Notes under the pieces: model-generated
Databases searched by the model: none
What the model was told of the DNA's origin: nothing
Seen by the model: the letters and a program-made list of their open reading frames with translations, nothing else
Assembly (NCBI GenBank): GCA_905178155.1
Contig: CAJINV010000005.1
Span: forward strand, 2,296,054 to 2,360,053
Reading direction: 5' to 3'
Source of the DNA: Amoebophrya sp. A120
Lineage: Eukaryota; Sar; Dinophyceae; Syndiniales; Amoebophryaceae
Length of the DNA stretch: 64,000 nt
Made by a program: the position numbers and the translations under genes
Part shown: one piece after another, positions 35,824-47,015 of the stretch
How the letters are laid out: every line of letters begins with the position of its first letter
How positions within the stretch are numbered: the first letter of the stretch is position 1

Positions 35824-38355
35824 ATGGGCGATTATTCGTCTTGCACTAGTGCTGATCTGCACGAAGCTACACCTACCATGAGAAAAAGCCTTTTTTATCT
35901 TTACGACGATGGGAGTTTTTGCCCATACACCGTCGAGCGCGTTTTATCCCCACTGCCCTACAGGGAGACCGCAGGAATGGCATTTAGTTCGCACACCAAT
36001 GCGCGCACTTATCACGATAATCTTCCGGAGCAAGTGCGGACCCTCATCCGCCAGGCCGCAAAACACCAAGATACCACTCACTTCGCAGGCGGCTTGCTGC
36101 TTTGCCACATCGTACTCCGGATACTCGAATACGCGAAGACTGGTAAGGTTGGTACCAGTGTGATGTTCAAAAGAACAAGAGCTACTGACGAAAACCGTTC
36201 TCCTGGTGGACAAAATCATTGCTCGTCGACTCTGCGACTCCGGGCGGAAACCGAAGAAGAACATTTAGGCGTTCTGCCGCATGACAGACCGGCGAATAAT
36301 TGGACCGCGGTTGCGCTTCTCTCGGAGGCTTGTGAGAAGATTTCACAGGCTTTTTCATCAAGAAAATCTTCGTCACTGCCGGCTTTGCTCGAAAATAAAC
36401 CCCCTCGTGCTCCTCATTGGAGTAGTTCCACTAGACAGCGGCCACTTTTCGAGGTCGCCACATCCGACATTTCTGCAGAGACTGACTTCGCAGAATTGAG
36501 GAAGATGGTGCTGGAAGAGCTGCAACGGGCTGAGATGGACGTGATTTTTTCACCTGTGTTACTTGAAGGAGGTTCGGGCAGTACGACACTGCACAGGAGA
36601 TCAGTAGACCACACCTGTAGCTCGCAGCAATACGTCGAACACGACCCGCTCGAAACTATCGCGGATGCTGCAGTGGAAGTTTGGAAAATGATGATTGACG
36701 AGTGCGAGGACGAAGCCCAGATGGCACTTCTAGTCGACCGGGTCAAGGTGAAAGTGCTGCCGCAGTACAGTCGCTTGACGAGAGTAATCTTGGAAACGCT
36801 GCGGGTTGACGTCGCCGGGGGAGGAACAAGCGCATCAGACGAAGCCACGGAAGGACGTGAAGTGCCGGATCCGGTTGGCAGAAGCTCTTGCCCGAAGAGT
36901 TCTGCAACAGCTCGCGAAGTTCGTTCGCAAGGGAGGAGCAATTCTTGCTTTTCCCTAGTCCGCTCGGGTTGGCTGATTCCCTACTTCCTACAGGACAGCC
37001 TCGTGGAGGATCTGGAGGGGACGCTGGACGACGGCAATTCCTGTATTTGCGCCCGGATGGAAGTAGCGGTTCCCGACCTTGAGAATTGGAAAATGCCGAG
37101 TATTAGTCTGTCCGTGCTAGTCCTCGACTCCCTGTTCTACGCCGACGGGCAATGCGAAAAGTGGAAGCAGAAGTGTGAGAAGTTCCTAGCTGCCATTGAC
37201 AAGCTTCTGCCGCCTCGCAGGCTGCAAACTAGTCCTGGAAACGCGCTGCTGCTCTGTTGCCAGAAGACCATCGAACAAACTCTCCGAACCGCGTTGCGGG
37301 AACGGGTGCAAAGGGGAAAATCGCAGTTCGCTTTTCTGGATTGTCTTGGTGAGAAGCACACAGATGCCATTGCGAGGCTTGCCAGCTGCAGGAAAGAGAC
37401 TTTTACCGACGAGCTGTGTGCGAGGATGTGCTTGGAAGCAGAGGACCTTTGTCCTCCTCAACACATGGGCACCAGAACCAGAAGGTCTTGTGTAAGGAAT
37501 GACAGTGTCTTGGGCGCACTCTCCTCGTTTTTCTTTTTTGGATGCGAAAGCGAGAATCAGGCGTACTTGTGGCTCGGAGTCCCAGAAGATGAAACCGTGG
37601 AAGTGGGACAGAACGAAGACCAAGGCAAGGAGTTCTACTGGACCAGAACCTGGCTCCTTGCCCCGAGAAGTTTTCTGTCTGACACGCGTCACGTAGAGCA
37701 GTGCTGCCTCCGGGTGCTGCGCTTACTCGCCGCGGAAACGAGGCAGGAGCTGAAAAAAGTCTCAATAAGAGTTTCTAGCTTGTGCAGGGACAACAAACTC
37801 GGCACACCGGCCACCAGAGAAACCGGGGAGAATTTAGCCTCGAGCGACTCGAAAGATTGTACGCGGAAAAGAAACGACGTTTTTTCTTTGGTAATAGACT
37901 GCCTTTTGCACGAAGCTAATCGGGGCTTTCACCAGGTGGACAAGGACCGTGCACTACACTGCAGTGATGGACCTGGAACACCAAATCAAGCTGGAAATAA
38001 CTCGGAAGAAAAACATGAAAATGCAAAAAGTGCAATCCTTTCTAGTTCCTCAGAGACGGCTACAACAATTTCTCTCTTCGACTCTTCAATCCGCACGACC
38101 ATCTGCAGCGCACTGGAATTGGCCAGTGACCTGCTCAGAATTGCCGATGTCGTTGGAACCACTGGTAGCGGAACAGTTTCAAAGTATGCGAGTGAAGACT
38201 ACAACACCAGTAGAGATCATCTTTTCCAAACAAAAAAAGTTGTTGAAAGTTACGCCGGAGCATTTCAGGAAGGTGCAGCGCGGTTTGCAGCACGCCGGAG
38301 GTTCTACATGGGAACGAACAGCGGAGGGGCGAAGAAATTCATCAAACTCTATTGA
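35824..38355 (+). CDS. Unrecognised 843-residue single-exon protein
   Basis: A long uninterrupted frame opens with MGDYSSCTSADLHEATPTMR and a second in-frame Met soon after. It is soluble, mostly helical and rich in Leu, Glu, Arg, Ser and Cys, with no signal peptide or clear membrane span. It includes WTAVALLSEACEKISQAF, DPLETIADAAVEVWKMMIDE and LEDLEGTLDD-like acidic segments. Leu-rich helices might form an alpha-solenoid, but no repeat register is clear. Codon use agrees with neighbouring genes, which supports it being expressed. No introner interrupts it. Function unknown. Confidence 0.65.
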   Translation: MGDYSSCTSADLHEATPTMRKSLFYLYDDGSFCPYTVERVLSPLPYRETAGMAFSSHTNARTYHDNLPEQVRTLIRQAAKHQDTTHFAGGLLLCHIVLRILEYAKTGKVGTSVMFKRTRATDENRSPGGQNHCSSTLRLRAETEEEHLGVLPHDRPANNWTAVALLSEACEKISQAFSSRKSSSLPALLENKPPRAPHWSSSTRQRPLFEVATSDISAETDFAELRKMVLEELQRAEMDVIFSPVLLEGGSGSTTLHRRSVDHTCSSQQYVEHDPLETIADAAVEVWKMMIDECEDEAQMALLVDRVKVKVLPQYSRLTRVILETLRVDVAGGGTSASDEATEGREVPDPVGRSSCPKSSATAREVRSQGRSNSCFSLVRSGWLIPYFLQDSLVEDLEGTLDDGNSCICARMEVAVPDLENWKMPSISLSVLVLDSLFYADGQCEKWKQKCEKFLAAIDKLLPPRRLQTSPGNALLLCCQKTIEQTLRTALRERVQRGKSQFAFLDCLGEKHTDAIARLASCRKETFTDELCARMCLEAEDLCPPQHMGTRTRRSCVRNDSVLGALSSFFFFGCESENQAYLWLGVPEDETVEVGQNEDQGKEFYWTRTWLLAPRSFLSDTRHVEQCCLRVLRLLAAETRQELKKVSIRVSSLCRDNKLGTPATRETGENLASSDSKDCTRKRNDVFSLVIDCLLHEANRGFHQVDKDRALHCSDGPGTPNQAGNNSEEKHENAKSAILSSSSETATTISLFDSSIRTTICSALELASDLLRIADVVGTTGSGTVSKYASEDYNTSRDHLFQTKKVVESYAGAFQEGAARFAARRRFYMGTNSGGAKKFIKLY

Positions 38356-39109
38356 TTGTTCACAACCGAAGGAGGTGCAGCGCGATGTTTGAGAACGTGC
38401 TACGATCATGGATCCGACCAGACCAAAAGGTGACCACACCCAGAAGTAGATCTGCGTGCTCAACAGTGATTGTGATCAAATAGAAGTAGAGGATCGCCGA
38501 GGCAACGTTAGCAGACAAGCAGTGCCTTGCGAGTTTTAAGTAATAGAAAGATCACTGCAAATAGCGACAAAGAAGAAACTAAGACTGCGCTGGATATAAC
38601 AGCTGGCTCCACTTCCGATCTTCGATGATCTAGTACCGCAGCTCCACTGATAACGAATTTGAAAGCTTTACTGGCATGCACTGGTACAAGACCCTGATCG
38701 CCGAAGGATCTGCACAGTTATGGATTGAAGATCGACTTCGTGGTTCCGCCGATCTTCTTCTGCTTAAATTAGATCTGCTGGATAAATAAGAACCGTGGTC
38801 CTTTATAATACTGTACTTGGATAGTTTCTGTGATCATGGAATCGCAAGCGTCATCGCTCTTTCTTCCTTGTTATTACAGGCTCTACAGTGTACTAGTTTC
38901 ACCTTGACTCATTTAGATGTCCAGTCGTGGTACAGTATGCAAAGCCGTCGTCTGCTGAGATTCGGCTAGCACGACGTAGATTTTTTAGCACTTTATACCC
39001 GTGAAGACATCGCCAATGTCGTCCGTGGTTTTCCTCTGCCTGTACCACTCGTGGAGCTAGCATAAAACTACAGGAGTCAAAGTTTGGTAAATTTCAGCGA
39101 CATCAAACC
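38356..39109. other. Intergenic, 0.75 kb
   Basis: Rich in GATC-containing words (about a dozen GATC or GATCT). No gene or RNA recognised. Confidence 0.45.
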
Positions 39110-42100
39110 ATGAGCGACGGCGCATTTATTTCCCCGAGAACTGCAGCGGAGCGGCAGCGGTCGCTTTTCCGAGCGGGTTTGCAGCAGAATAACGGAGCAG
39201 GACCCAGCAACGCCAAAAAGCAGCCGAATATGGTTCCCGGGACCTCCGCAGGTGTAGGCAACAAGATGATGCTGAAGGAGCAGATCGGTGGGTCCTCAAG
39301 CTCCACCGCGACGCGGATAAATCACAACTTCTCCAACCACAAGGACCCCAATTATAACTCGAGTTCTGCTACCCGGCGGAACTACCTCTTGGGCGACAGC
39401 GAGCGGAACCAGCCGCACTACGTCGGGTACAACAAAAATTTCAAGCACTACGACCACCTGATGGAGCTGGAGCGGACCAAGCCCTCCCCCAACTGGCACG
39501 AGCTGTCGTCCTACAAAAAGCGGTTTTTCGTCGGCCAGAAGCTGCACGAATCGCCCCCGGACGAGTGGAAAAGGTTGGACCCAAGGGTCACGAAACGGGT
39601 GCCGGAAATGAGCGAGAAGTGGCGTTTTATCCTATTTAAAAACGTCCCCACCCCATAGTTGTAATGCAAATCTGCATGCTGAAAATGTTTCTCATGCGGA
39701 GCCCGATGAGCAGTTTCTAGTCGTGTTTTGCAATTTGTCATGCTCCAATCAGCATCGTATGCTAGGTCTGTTATGCTGCTGAGCTAGCTCAAACAGCACT
39801 ACACTACGAATCCAAATTTGTGATGCAAAACAGCCAAAACTTGTGGATTTATCTAGCCGATTCCCCATCTTGACTATGGTGTGGGGACATTTTTACTCAG
39901 GATACGTTTAGTCGGTTCCTTTCTAGAAGCTCGGGGGCTGATCAGCTGCCAACTGGAGTCCTTCAACAGCTTCGTCAACCAGGGCATTAAAGACATCGTC
40001 ATGTCTCGGTCTAACGTGGAAATTCGGTGCGACGTGGACCCAAACTGGTACGTGCGCTTCACCGACATCCAGATCGGCCGGCCCCAGATGATGGACGAGC
40101 GGTCGCTACAGGATCTGGACTATCAAATGCAAAAGTGTCTGGGTCTGGAAACTTGTAATGCTAAAATGTGACTGGTGGGCGCACTCCAATACGCAGCCAA
40201 GCATGACAAATTTTTGAGCTGCTCTGGTGTTTCGTTTTCCGCATGGCAAACTGCGTTTCTGCATGACAGACAAGAGGTCCTTTTCCTGCTCCTGCATCGC
40301 AGATTTATGAGTCATGCCAGACAAGCATGACAAACTTGCATTCTTCCAGACCCAGACACTTTTGCAATGTATATGGACGTGTACCCGCAGCAGTGCCGAT
40401 TACGGGACCTGACGTACTCCGCGCCGATTTACGTCTCCTATTACTATTACGCGGGAAAGACCGCGACCAACCCGACGGTGTCCCCGCAACCGCTGCTGCT
40501 TGGCTATTTGCCGATCATGCTGCGGTCGGACAGGTGTCACTTGAGCAAGAAAACCGAGCACGACCTGATGAAGATGGGGGAGTGTCCTTTAGATCCCGGG
40601 GGGTATTTTATCATCGACGGGACAGAAAAAGTGCTGATGATGCAGGAGAACATGAGCAACAACAGAATCATCGTGGAAAAAGCGGACAAGAAGACGCACC
40701 GGCTGCAAGCGGCGGTGACTTCCTCCACGAATGACAACAAATCTCGCGTCATCGTCTGCTACAACGCGCGGAACTGCCTGCACATGAAGCATTCGAAGTT
40801 TCAGTCGTCGGTGAACATTGTGTGTTTGATCAAAGCGATGGGCGTAACCGATGAGCAGGAGATCGTGCAAATGATCGGGAGCGGCGGCATGAGCCGGTTC
40901 GGTAGCAGTGGTGGAGCTGCAAGTTGTGCTAGCAGCGGCGGCTCCGGAGGAGGAGGCGGGAATTCAGGGAAGCGAAGTAACGCGGACCAAAACAACTCAG
41001 GTGGAAAGGATCACGGGCGAACGGAGAGCCAGGCGAGAAGTCGGATTCTCGGGGCACTGCTGCCGACCTTCCAGGAGGCAAAGGATTTGGGCGTATTCAC
41101 CAAGCGGGAAGCGCTTGAGTATCTCGGGAGGCACATGAAGGACAGGTAGAGATGTAAAAAGCTTCAATGAGATTTTCCTCGTGCTGTTCATGTTCATCAA
41201 TGCAACGGTTGCATTTTTGATGCGGCCAAATGCGAAGCGTATGCATGAATTGTCCAAAAGTGAATTTTATCAATACGGTAGTTGCAAATTGTTGACGTGC
41301 CCTTCCCATAAACTCCAAACAGGTTCGTCTCCTCCCGGAGCGCACAGAACCAGCAGCAGAACTCCGGCAACCCCAATACCCCGCACCCCTCGAACAAGGC
41401 CTTGCAAGCCTTCCAGGCCCTGGAAATCGTCCTGTCCCACGTCGCCATGGAGCCCCGGTCCGAGCACACGCCCTTCCTGGCGAAGGTGCGGTATCTTTGT
41501 GTGATGATCCGGCGGATTTTCGACGCGGAGGACAACCCCATGCTGGTGGACGACAAGGATTACTACGGGAACAAGCGCATCGAGCAGGCCAGTTCCATGA
41601 TGTCCATGCTTTTCGAGGACGTGTTCAAAACCCTGAACTCCGAGGTGCGCAAGCGCGCGGACGGGGAGATCGGCAAGCTGGTCCAGAAGCAGAACTACAC
41701 CGACTGCGACGTCTTGAAACGCACGGTGCTGGAGTCGGGGAAGGTGACGCAGACCTTCAAGTACGCGCTGAAGAGCGGAAACTGGAAGATTCAGCGGTTC
41801 CGCGTGGATATGCATTGCAAATATGTCTGGGTCTGGAAGGTGGTAAGTTGTCATGCTGTTTTTGGACTCGAAAAAAAATTGTGTTGCATGACCAGCAAGA
41901 GTGGTGCGATTTGTGCTACACGGACAGGGCATTTCTCATGCGGAAGGTGCATCTGGAAGCCCTCTAAAAGTATGCGATGCTAGGTCATGCATTACAGGCA
42001 TCATGGGTCATGCGAAATATGCATGACAGATCTTGCATTCTCCCAGACCCAGACATTTTTGCATTTGATAGTGGACCGGAGTGGGGTGTCGCAGGTCTTG

Positions 42101-45100
42101 TCCCGGTTCTCGTACATGATCTATGCAATGCAAAAGCATCGTACTAGTATGAATTGCATGACAGATTTTTCCTAGAAGAAAAATGAAATTTGTCATGCAG
42201 TTTTTAGTAAGAAAGCAGATCTGTAATGCTAGACTCGCATTTATTATACGAGTGCGATACTTTTGCAATGCATATGATCGCGCTAGGGTCGATGACCAAA
42301 GTGAAGTCCAACGTGGAGAAGTCGCACAAGATCGCGGGGCCCCGCGCGCTGCAGCCCTCGCAGTGGGGCATGCTGTGTCCGGCGGACACCCCGGAGGGGG
42401 AGCAGTGTGGGTTGATAAAAAACCTGTCCCTCATGGCGACGGTGACTACTGGTCTAGGAGACACGGCCCTGGCAGAAATGAAGGCGTTGATCGAGTTATT
42501 GATAGGAAAAATCCCCCTCCCCATATCGAAAAGGTAGGTTTCCAAAAATTTGTGTTGCGGATTTGAGGTCACAAATCACATCTGTCCTGCAAGAAGGCAA
42601 ACCCAAAGAATCCGCCGCCTTATGGAGGTGATTTGTAATGCTGTTTCACCTACATGGCAGGCCTCTCTTATGCCAAGAGCCTACAACAGAACACCCCTAT
42701 GCAGGCTGAGGCTTTGCCTGTAGTGCCTCGCTGCAAGACAGGGCTGATTTGTGTACACAAATCCTGCAGCAGAAGTTTTCGTTTCAATATGGGGAGAGGG
42801 GATTTCTCATTTTGATACGAGTCCAAGGGTGTCACCATGCCCGACGAGTCGTCCGCAAGCGATCAGCTCTCACCCGACTCGCCGGATACATTATTAGTTT
42901 TCTTCAACGGGCTTCTCCTCGGGTCCTGCCGCGACCCCAACACGTTGATGACGCACATCAAGGAGCTATCCCGTGTAAAAACATCCCCAACCCAGAGTTG
43001 TCATGCAATTCTGCATGCCAAAAAAGTTTCTCATGCGGAGCCCTATGAGAAGCACAAGCATTTTCTGTTCGTGTTTTGGGATTTGTGATGCTAGGATCAG
43101 CATGCTGTGCTAGATCTGTGATGCTTTTGAGCTAGCTAAACAGGATCACACTACGAGGACAAACTTGTCATGCCAAACAACCAAAGCTGTGTGATTTGTC
43201 TAGCAGATTTCCCATCTTGACTCTGGTGTGGGGACGTTTTTGATCAGGATAGGAGCTTCGGCGGCGGGGCGTGATTTTCCAGTTCACCTCGATCTACCAC
43301 CACGAGAACACGAAAACCATCAACATCGCCTGCGACGAGGGCCGGCTCTGCCGCCCGCTGTTGATCGTGGAGAACGGGAAATGCCTCTTCGATCCGAAGA
43401 AGCACGTGCCGTTGCTGACTGGGCGGCACCCGGACGGGACCCGAGCGAAGCGGTGGACCTTCACGGACTTTTTGAACAATGGGGTGGTGGAATTCGTCGA
43501 TGTGAACGAGGAGAACAACCTCCTTATCGCCATGAAGCACGAGGAGCTGACGAAAGACCACACCCATTTGGAGATCGAACCCTTGACGCTCCTCGGGGTG
43601 ATTTCGGGTTTAGTCGCGTACCCGAACCACAACCAGTCCCCGCGGAACACCTACACGTGCGCGATGGGGAAGCAGGCCATGGGCTGCATCGGCTACAACC
43701 AGTTCCAAAGAAGCGACAACGTGTTGTACCTGTTGCACTACCCGCAGAAACCGCTGTGCAAGTCGAAAACGTTAGATTTCGCACAGTACGACCGGTTTGG
43801 CGCGGGCATCAACGCCAGCGTCGCGGTCATTTCCTACAGCGGGTACGACATTGAAGACGCCATCGTGATGAATAAGGCCAGCATCGACCGCGGGTTCGGG
43901 AGGTAAATTTTCACTATAAGCAGCTTCACTACATGAGTAAGAAGTTCTTGTTGCAGGAGGTGACACTTTGAATTCGCTTTAGGTTTTTAGTACTATGCCG
44001 ACGCTGTTTTTAGGTACTTACTATAACAACTTATCTAATTCAAATTCTTTCAACTCCAATGATCTGCATTTTAGGTGTATCGTCATGAAGCGGCACGTTG
44101 GAGTTTGTGACCAAGTCGGCAGCCACAGCGAGGTGGTTGCGCCGCTCCCAAAGGCGTTACTGCAAGACAAGCGAAAAAAACGCGAGAAGCACCGGGTCCG
44201 AAATTTGGACCCGGATGACGGCGTCGTGTGGCCAGGGAGCGTAGTGGGAGATGGTATTTCTAAATAATGCTGAACTTCTTTTTGTCGATTCTTTTTCGAT
44301 GTTATGGGTGCTGCAGATGTGTACTAGCTTGTTTTCCGAGAAGGAAAAAGAGAGGAAGTTGTAGGGTCATCACAAAAATAAATCAAAACAAAAACTGTAT
44401 CACCCCAGGCGACATCATTCTGAACAAGCAGACCCCCGACATGAAAGCGACCACCCCCTTCAATGCCAGTTCCATTACCAACCCGGAGCAGGCGGTGATG
44501 CGCGACAACCCGGTGTGTCACAAGATGCCGGTGGACAGCAAGGACATCATCGACCGCGTTTTGATCACCCACAACGACTATCAAATGTAAAAATGTCTGG
44601 GTCTGGAAGAGTGTAAACTTGTCATGCAGGTTTTCCATGACCCATGAGGTCTGGCATGCGGGACCTAGCATGACAGAGTCTGTGAGGTCTCTGTCATGCC
44701 TATCCTGCATGAGAAACTCCCTCCCAACTTGGCCGAAAGTGGGCAGCTTTTGGCAGTCATGCAACACAGATTTTTGCATGATTCGGCTTTAGCATGACAA
44801 GTTGCAACCTTCCAGATCCAGACACTTTTGCATTCCATAACGACCAGCACCTGCGGATTTTCAAGATGATGTACCGCGACGTATCCTGCCTAAAAACGTA
44901 CCCACACCAGAGTCAGGATGGGGATTTTGCAACACAAACCTAGGAGTTTTGTGAGTCACGCATGACAAGTTGCAGGATGTATTGTAGTGCAGTTTAGCAA
45001 GGGAAGCCGCATAACAAATCCACCTCCTCATCCTGTTCACAGCATCACAAATTCCAAAACACAATGGGAAATGGCTCTCATGGGGATGCGCATTACAAGT

Positions 45101-46195
45101 CTTCCTGTCTTTGCAAGTCTGCATTACAACTCTGGTGTGGGTACGTTTTTACTCAGGATACGACACCCGCCGCCCCGAGCTGGGCGACAAGTTTGCGTCG
45201 CGGCACGGGCAGAAGGGCGTGATCGGGCTCATCGTGCCCCAGCAGGACATGCCCTTCTCCGAAACCGGGTGGTGCCCGGACCTGATCATGAACCCGCACG
45301 GGTTCCCCAGTCGCATGACGGTGGGGAAGATGCTGGAGTGTGTGGGCTCGAAAGCCGCGGCGCTGGAGGGCACGTTCTGCGACGGATCCGCGTTCGGCGG
45401 GACGCCGCCGCAGAAAATCTACTCCACGCTGATCCAGCACGGGTTCGCGCCGAACGGGAAGGAGTTTCTCACCAGCGGAATCACGGGCGAGCCCATGGAG
45501 TGCTACGTCTTCGTCGGACCGATCTTTTACCAAAAATTGAAGCACATGGTGGCGGACAAAGTTCAGGTACAGCAGTTCTTTTCGATCATAAAAACTAAAA
45601 CCATAATTGTCGAAGACGTTTCTTTTCGTTGTCCTCTTCGTTCTTCAGCGACTGGACAACGAACTGGAGAACAAGTTTCAGTTCCGCCATACTTTTCGCA
45701 CGACTTAGGATTATTTTGATATCGGTGTGCTCCGGTGAGCATTTGTTAGGCGGAATCAATGCAACCAATCGGAGGACCGACGAGAAAGATTGGCATCTTC
45801 ACAAGAACTCTTGATATACCGATGATATCACCAAACCTTACTCTCCACAGGCCCGCGCCCGCGGCAAGCTCAACGTGTTAACCCGGCAGCCCACCGAGGG
45901 CCGCGCGAAGCAGGGCGGCTTGCGCATGGGGGAGATGGAGCGCGATTGCTTGATCGCCTACGGGGCGTCGAACTTGCTGCTGGAACGGTTGAACTTTTCC
46001 TCCGACGTGACGGACGTGAAGATCTGCCGCGACTGCGGCCTCTTCGCCGACGCCAACTTCTGCCGCTACTGCGACGAATCCGGGGACAGCAAGGGACGAC
46101 TCTTGGACTGCCGCGTGCCCTACGCCTGCAAACTGCTGTTTCAGGAAATGCAGTGCATGAACGTGGTGGCCAGGATCGGGTTTGAGGAGGTGTAA
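39110..46195 (+). CDS. RPC2: RNA polymerase III second-largest subunit (RPC2/POLR3B)
   Basis: Thirteen exons: 39110-39627, 39910-40120, 40379-41145, 41323-41808, 42076-42121, 42280-42496, 42823-42966, 43257-43902, 44075-44253, 44409-44578, 44845-44880, 45165-45566, 45851-46195, about 1388 residues. Family signatures run in order: [166 protein letters not shown], and a terminal zinc site ([14 protein letters not shown]). SRNGYDIED-type lysine/aspartate residues of the active centre are present. The DPGGYFII and RQPTEGR wording fits Pol III rather than Pol I or II. Differences from the usual ~1130 residues are a 165-residue N-terminal extension and a Gly/Ser insert near residue 420. Eight introns are introners and four are GT-AG. 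Confidence 0.93.
39628..39904. mobile_element. Introner, family C (RPC2 intron 1)
   Basis: 277 bp. TSD CGTTT (39623-39627, 39905-39909). TIR begins TATCCTATTTAAAAACGTCC, matched by the complement of the right end (TATCCTGAGTAAAAATGTCC). Removal joins EKWR to [11 protein letters not shown], as the protein family expects. Confidence 0.9.
40121..40373. mobile_element. Introner, family A (RPC2 intron 2)
   Basis: 253 bp. TSD TGGAC (40116-40120, 40374-40378). TIR core TGCAAAAGTGTCTGGGTCTG at both ends. Removal joins LQDLD to [10 protein letters not shown]. Confidence 0.92.
41809..42070. mobile_element. Introner, family A (RPC2 intron 4)
   Basis: 262 bp. TSD GTGGA (41804-41808, 42071-42075). TIR contains TGTCTGGGTCTGG at the left and its complement at the right. 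Removal joins RFRVD to [10 protein letters not shown]. Confidence 0.92.
42122..42274. mobile_element. Introner, family D (RPC2 intron 5)
   Basis: 153 bp, among the shortest here. TSD TGATC (42117-42121, 42275-42279). TIR begins TATGCAATGCAAAAGCATCG and continues with TACTAGTAT; the right end is its degenerate complement. Removal joins SYMI to ALGSMTKVK. Confidence 0.88.
42497..42817. mobile_element. Introner, family B (RPC2 intron 6)
   Basis: 321 bp. TSD CGAGT (42492-42496, 42818-42822). TIR carries AATCCCCCTCCCCATAT at the left and ATATGGGGAGAGGGGATT at the right. Removal joins ALIE to SKGVTM. Confidence 0.9.
42967..43251. mobile_element. Introner, family C (RPC2 intron 7)
   Basis: 285 bp. 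TSD GGAGC (42962-42966, 43252-43256). TIR with AAAAACATCCCCAACCCAGA left and TCTGGTGTGGGGACGTTTTT right. Removal joins THIKE to [10 protein letters not shown]. Confidence 0.9.
44579..44839. mobile_element. Introner, family A (RPC2 intron 10)
   Basis: 261 bp. TSD ACGAC (44574-44578, 44840-44844). TIR TATCAAATGTAAAAATGTCT at the left, degenerate complement at the right. Removal joins ITHND to [12 protein letters not shown]. Confidence 0.92.
44882..45160. mobile_element. Introner, family C (RPC2 intron 11)
   Basis: 279 bp. TSD CGACG (44877-44881) and CGACA (45161-45165), one mismatch. TIR with AAAAACGTACCCACACCAGA left and TCTGGTGTGGGTACGTTTTT right, a compensated pair of changes. Together with the previous introner it isolates a 36-nt exon. 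Confidence 0.88.
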
Positions 46196-47015
46196 GCTTT
46201 TTGGTGCACAAAGCTGTCGGAGTAAACTTCACTTCCACAAGGGGATCCTGCCAGCGGCAACGCGAAAACGACTTGAAGGCTTTTTTTTCGAGTTCCATCT
46301 ACATCGTTCCAGGTGCGACCTCTTATAGAGGCCCTGAGCTGCGATCTAAATCAGACGACCATCTTCAATCATCATGCAACACGCCGTCAGTTGTGCAGGG
46401 GCGCGACGAATTTTTGTTTCCGCAGCCTTCCACGAGGAAGCGGAACTTCTTGTGTTCTGGATCTAAGTACAACTTTCCGCGCATGATCCTGGTTTGGTAT
46501 ACAACAAGCAAGCAAGGGCGCTGGGCGAAGATTAAGTACCGTAGGAGGACATGGACCACAAGGATCTTCAACATTTCATTGCTGAGGGCTCGTTCCTCGT
46601 CCTCTGTGAATGCAGTTTATTTGATCATTTCACTGACTTTTGTACTATTTACATCGTTACAACTCTCAACTCGTCCACCAGTCTGTGTACAACTCGCCCG
46701 GACTCTTCTTCAGTCGTGAATTAATCTTCAGATTCTGTTGTGCTGTTATTTCTTCATTTCCAGTCCGCTTGTTTGTTGAAGATGAAGTAGCATATCTACT
46801 TAACTCAGATTGATGTAGTGTCCTTTGTGCTTTTTCAGTTACGTCAACCGTGATTTTTTCTTTCTGCCGACTTGATGTTTAGAGCTAGAGCAGTCATGTG
46901 ACTGTAGTAACCTCTTGACAAAAAATAACAAGGGACGAAACAACTTTTCCGTACTTCTGTCACCACTAAGTCCCAGAACCCACAATCTATCTGGAAGAAA
47001 AACTCTCAGAACACC
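46196..47015. other. Intergenic, 0.8 kb
   Basis: A frame at 46201-46719 has no family resemblance. GTGTAA at the RPC2 stop and a TTCCAG at about 46314 could mimic an intron, but RPC2 proteins end at this point, so I take the stop as real. Confidence 0.45.

Noticed and set aside
40121-40373. Introner hairpins as transcription terminators or CRISPR-like repeats
   Set aside because: They lie inside coding sequence of a eukaryotic gene, carry target duplications and are not tandem arrays with spacers.
46201-46719. 172-codon frame after RPC2, and a possible extra RPC2 intron starting GTGTAA
   Set aside because: The RPC2 family ends at this position and the frame has no conserved motif; the alternative exon runs into a stop without family resemblance.
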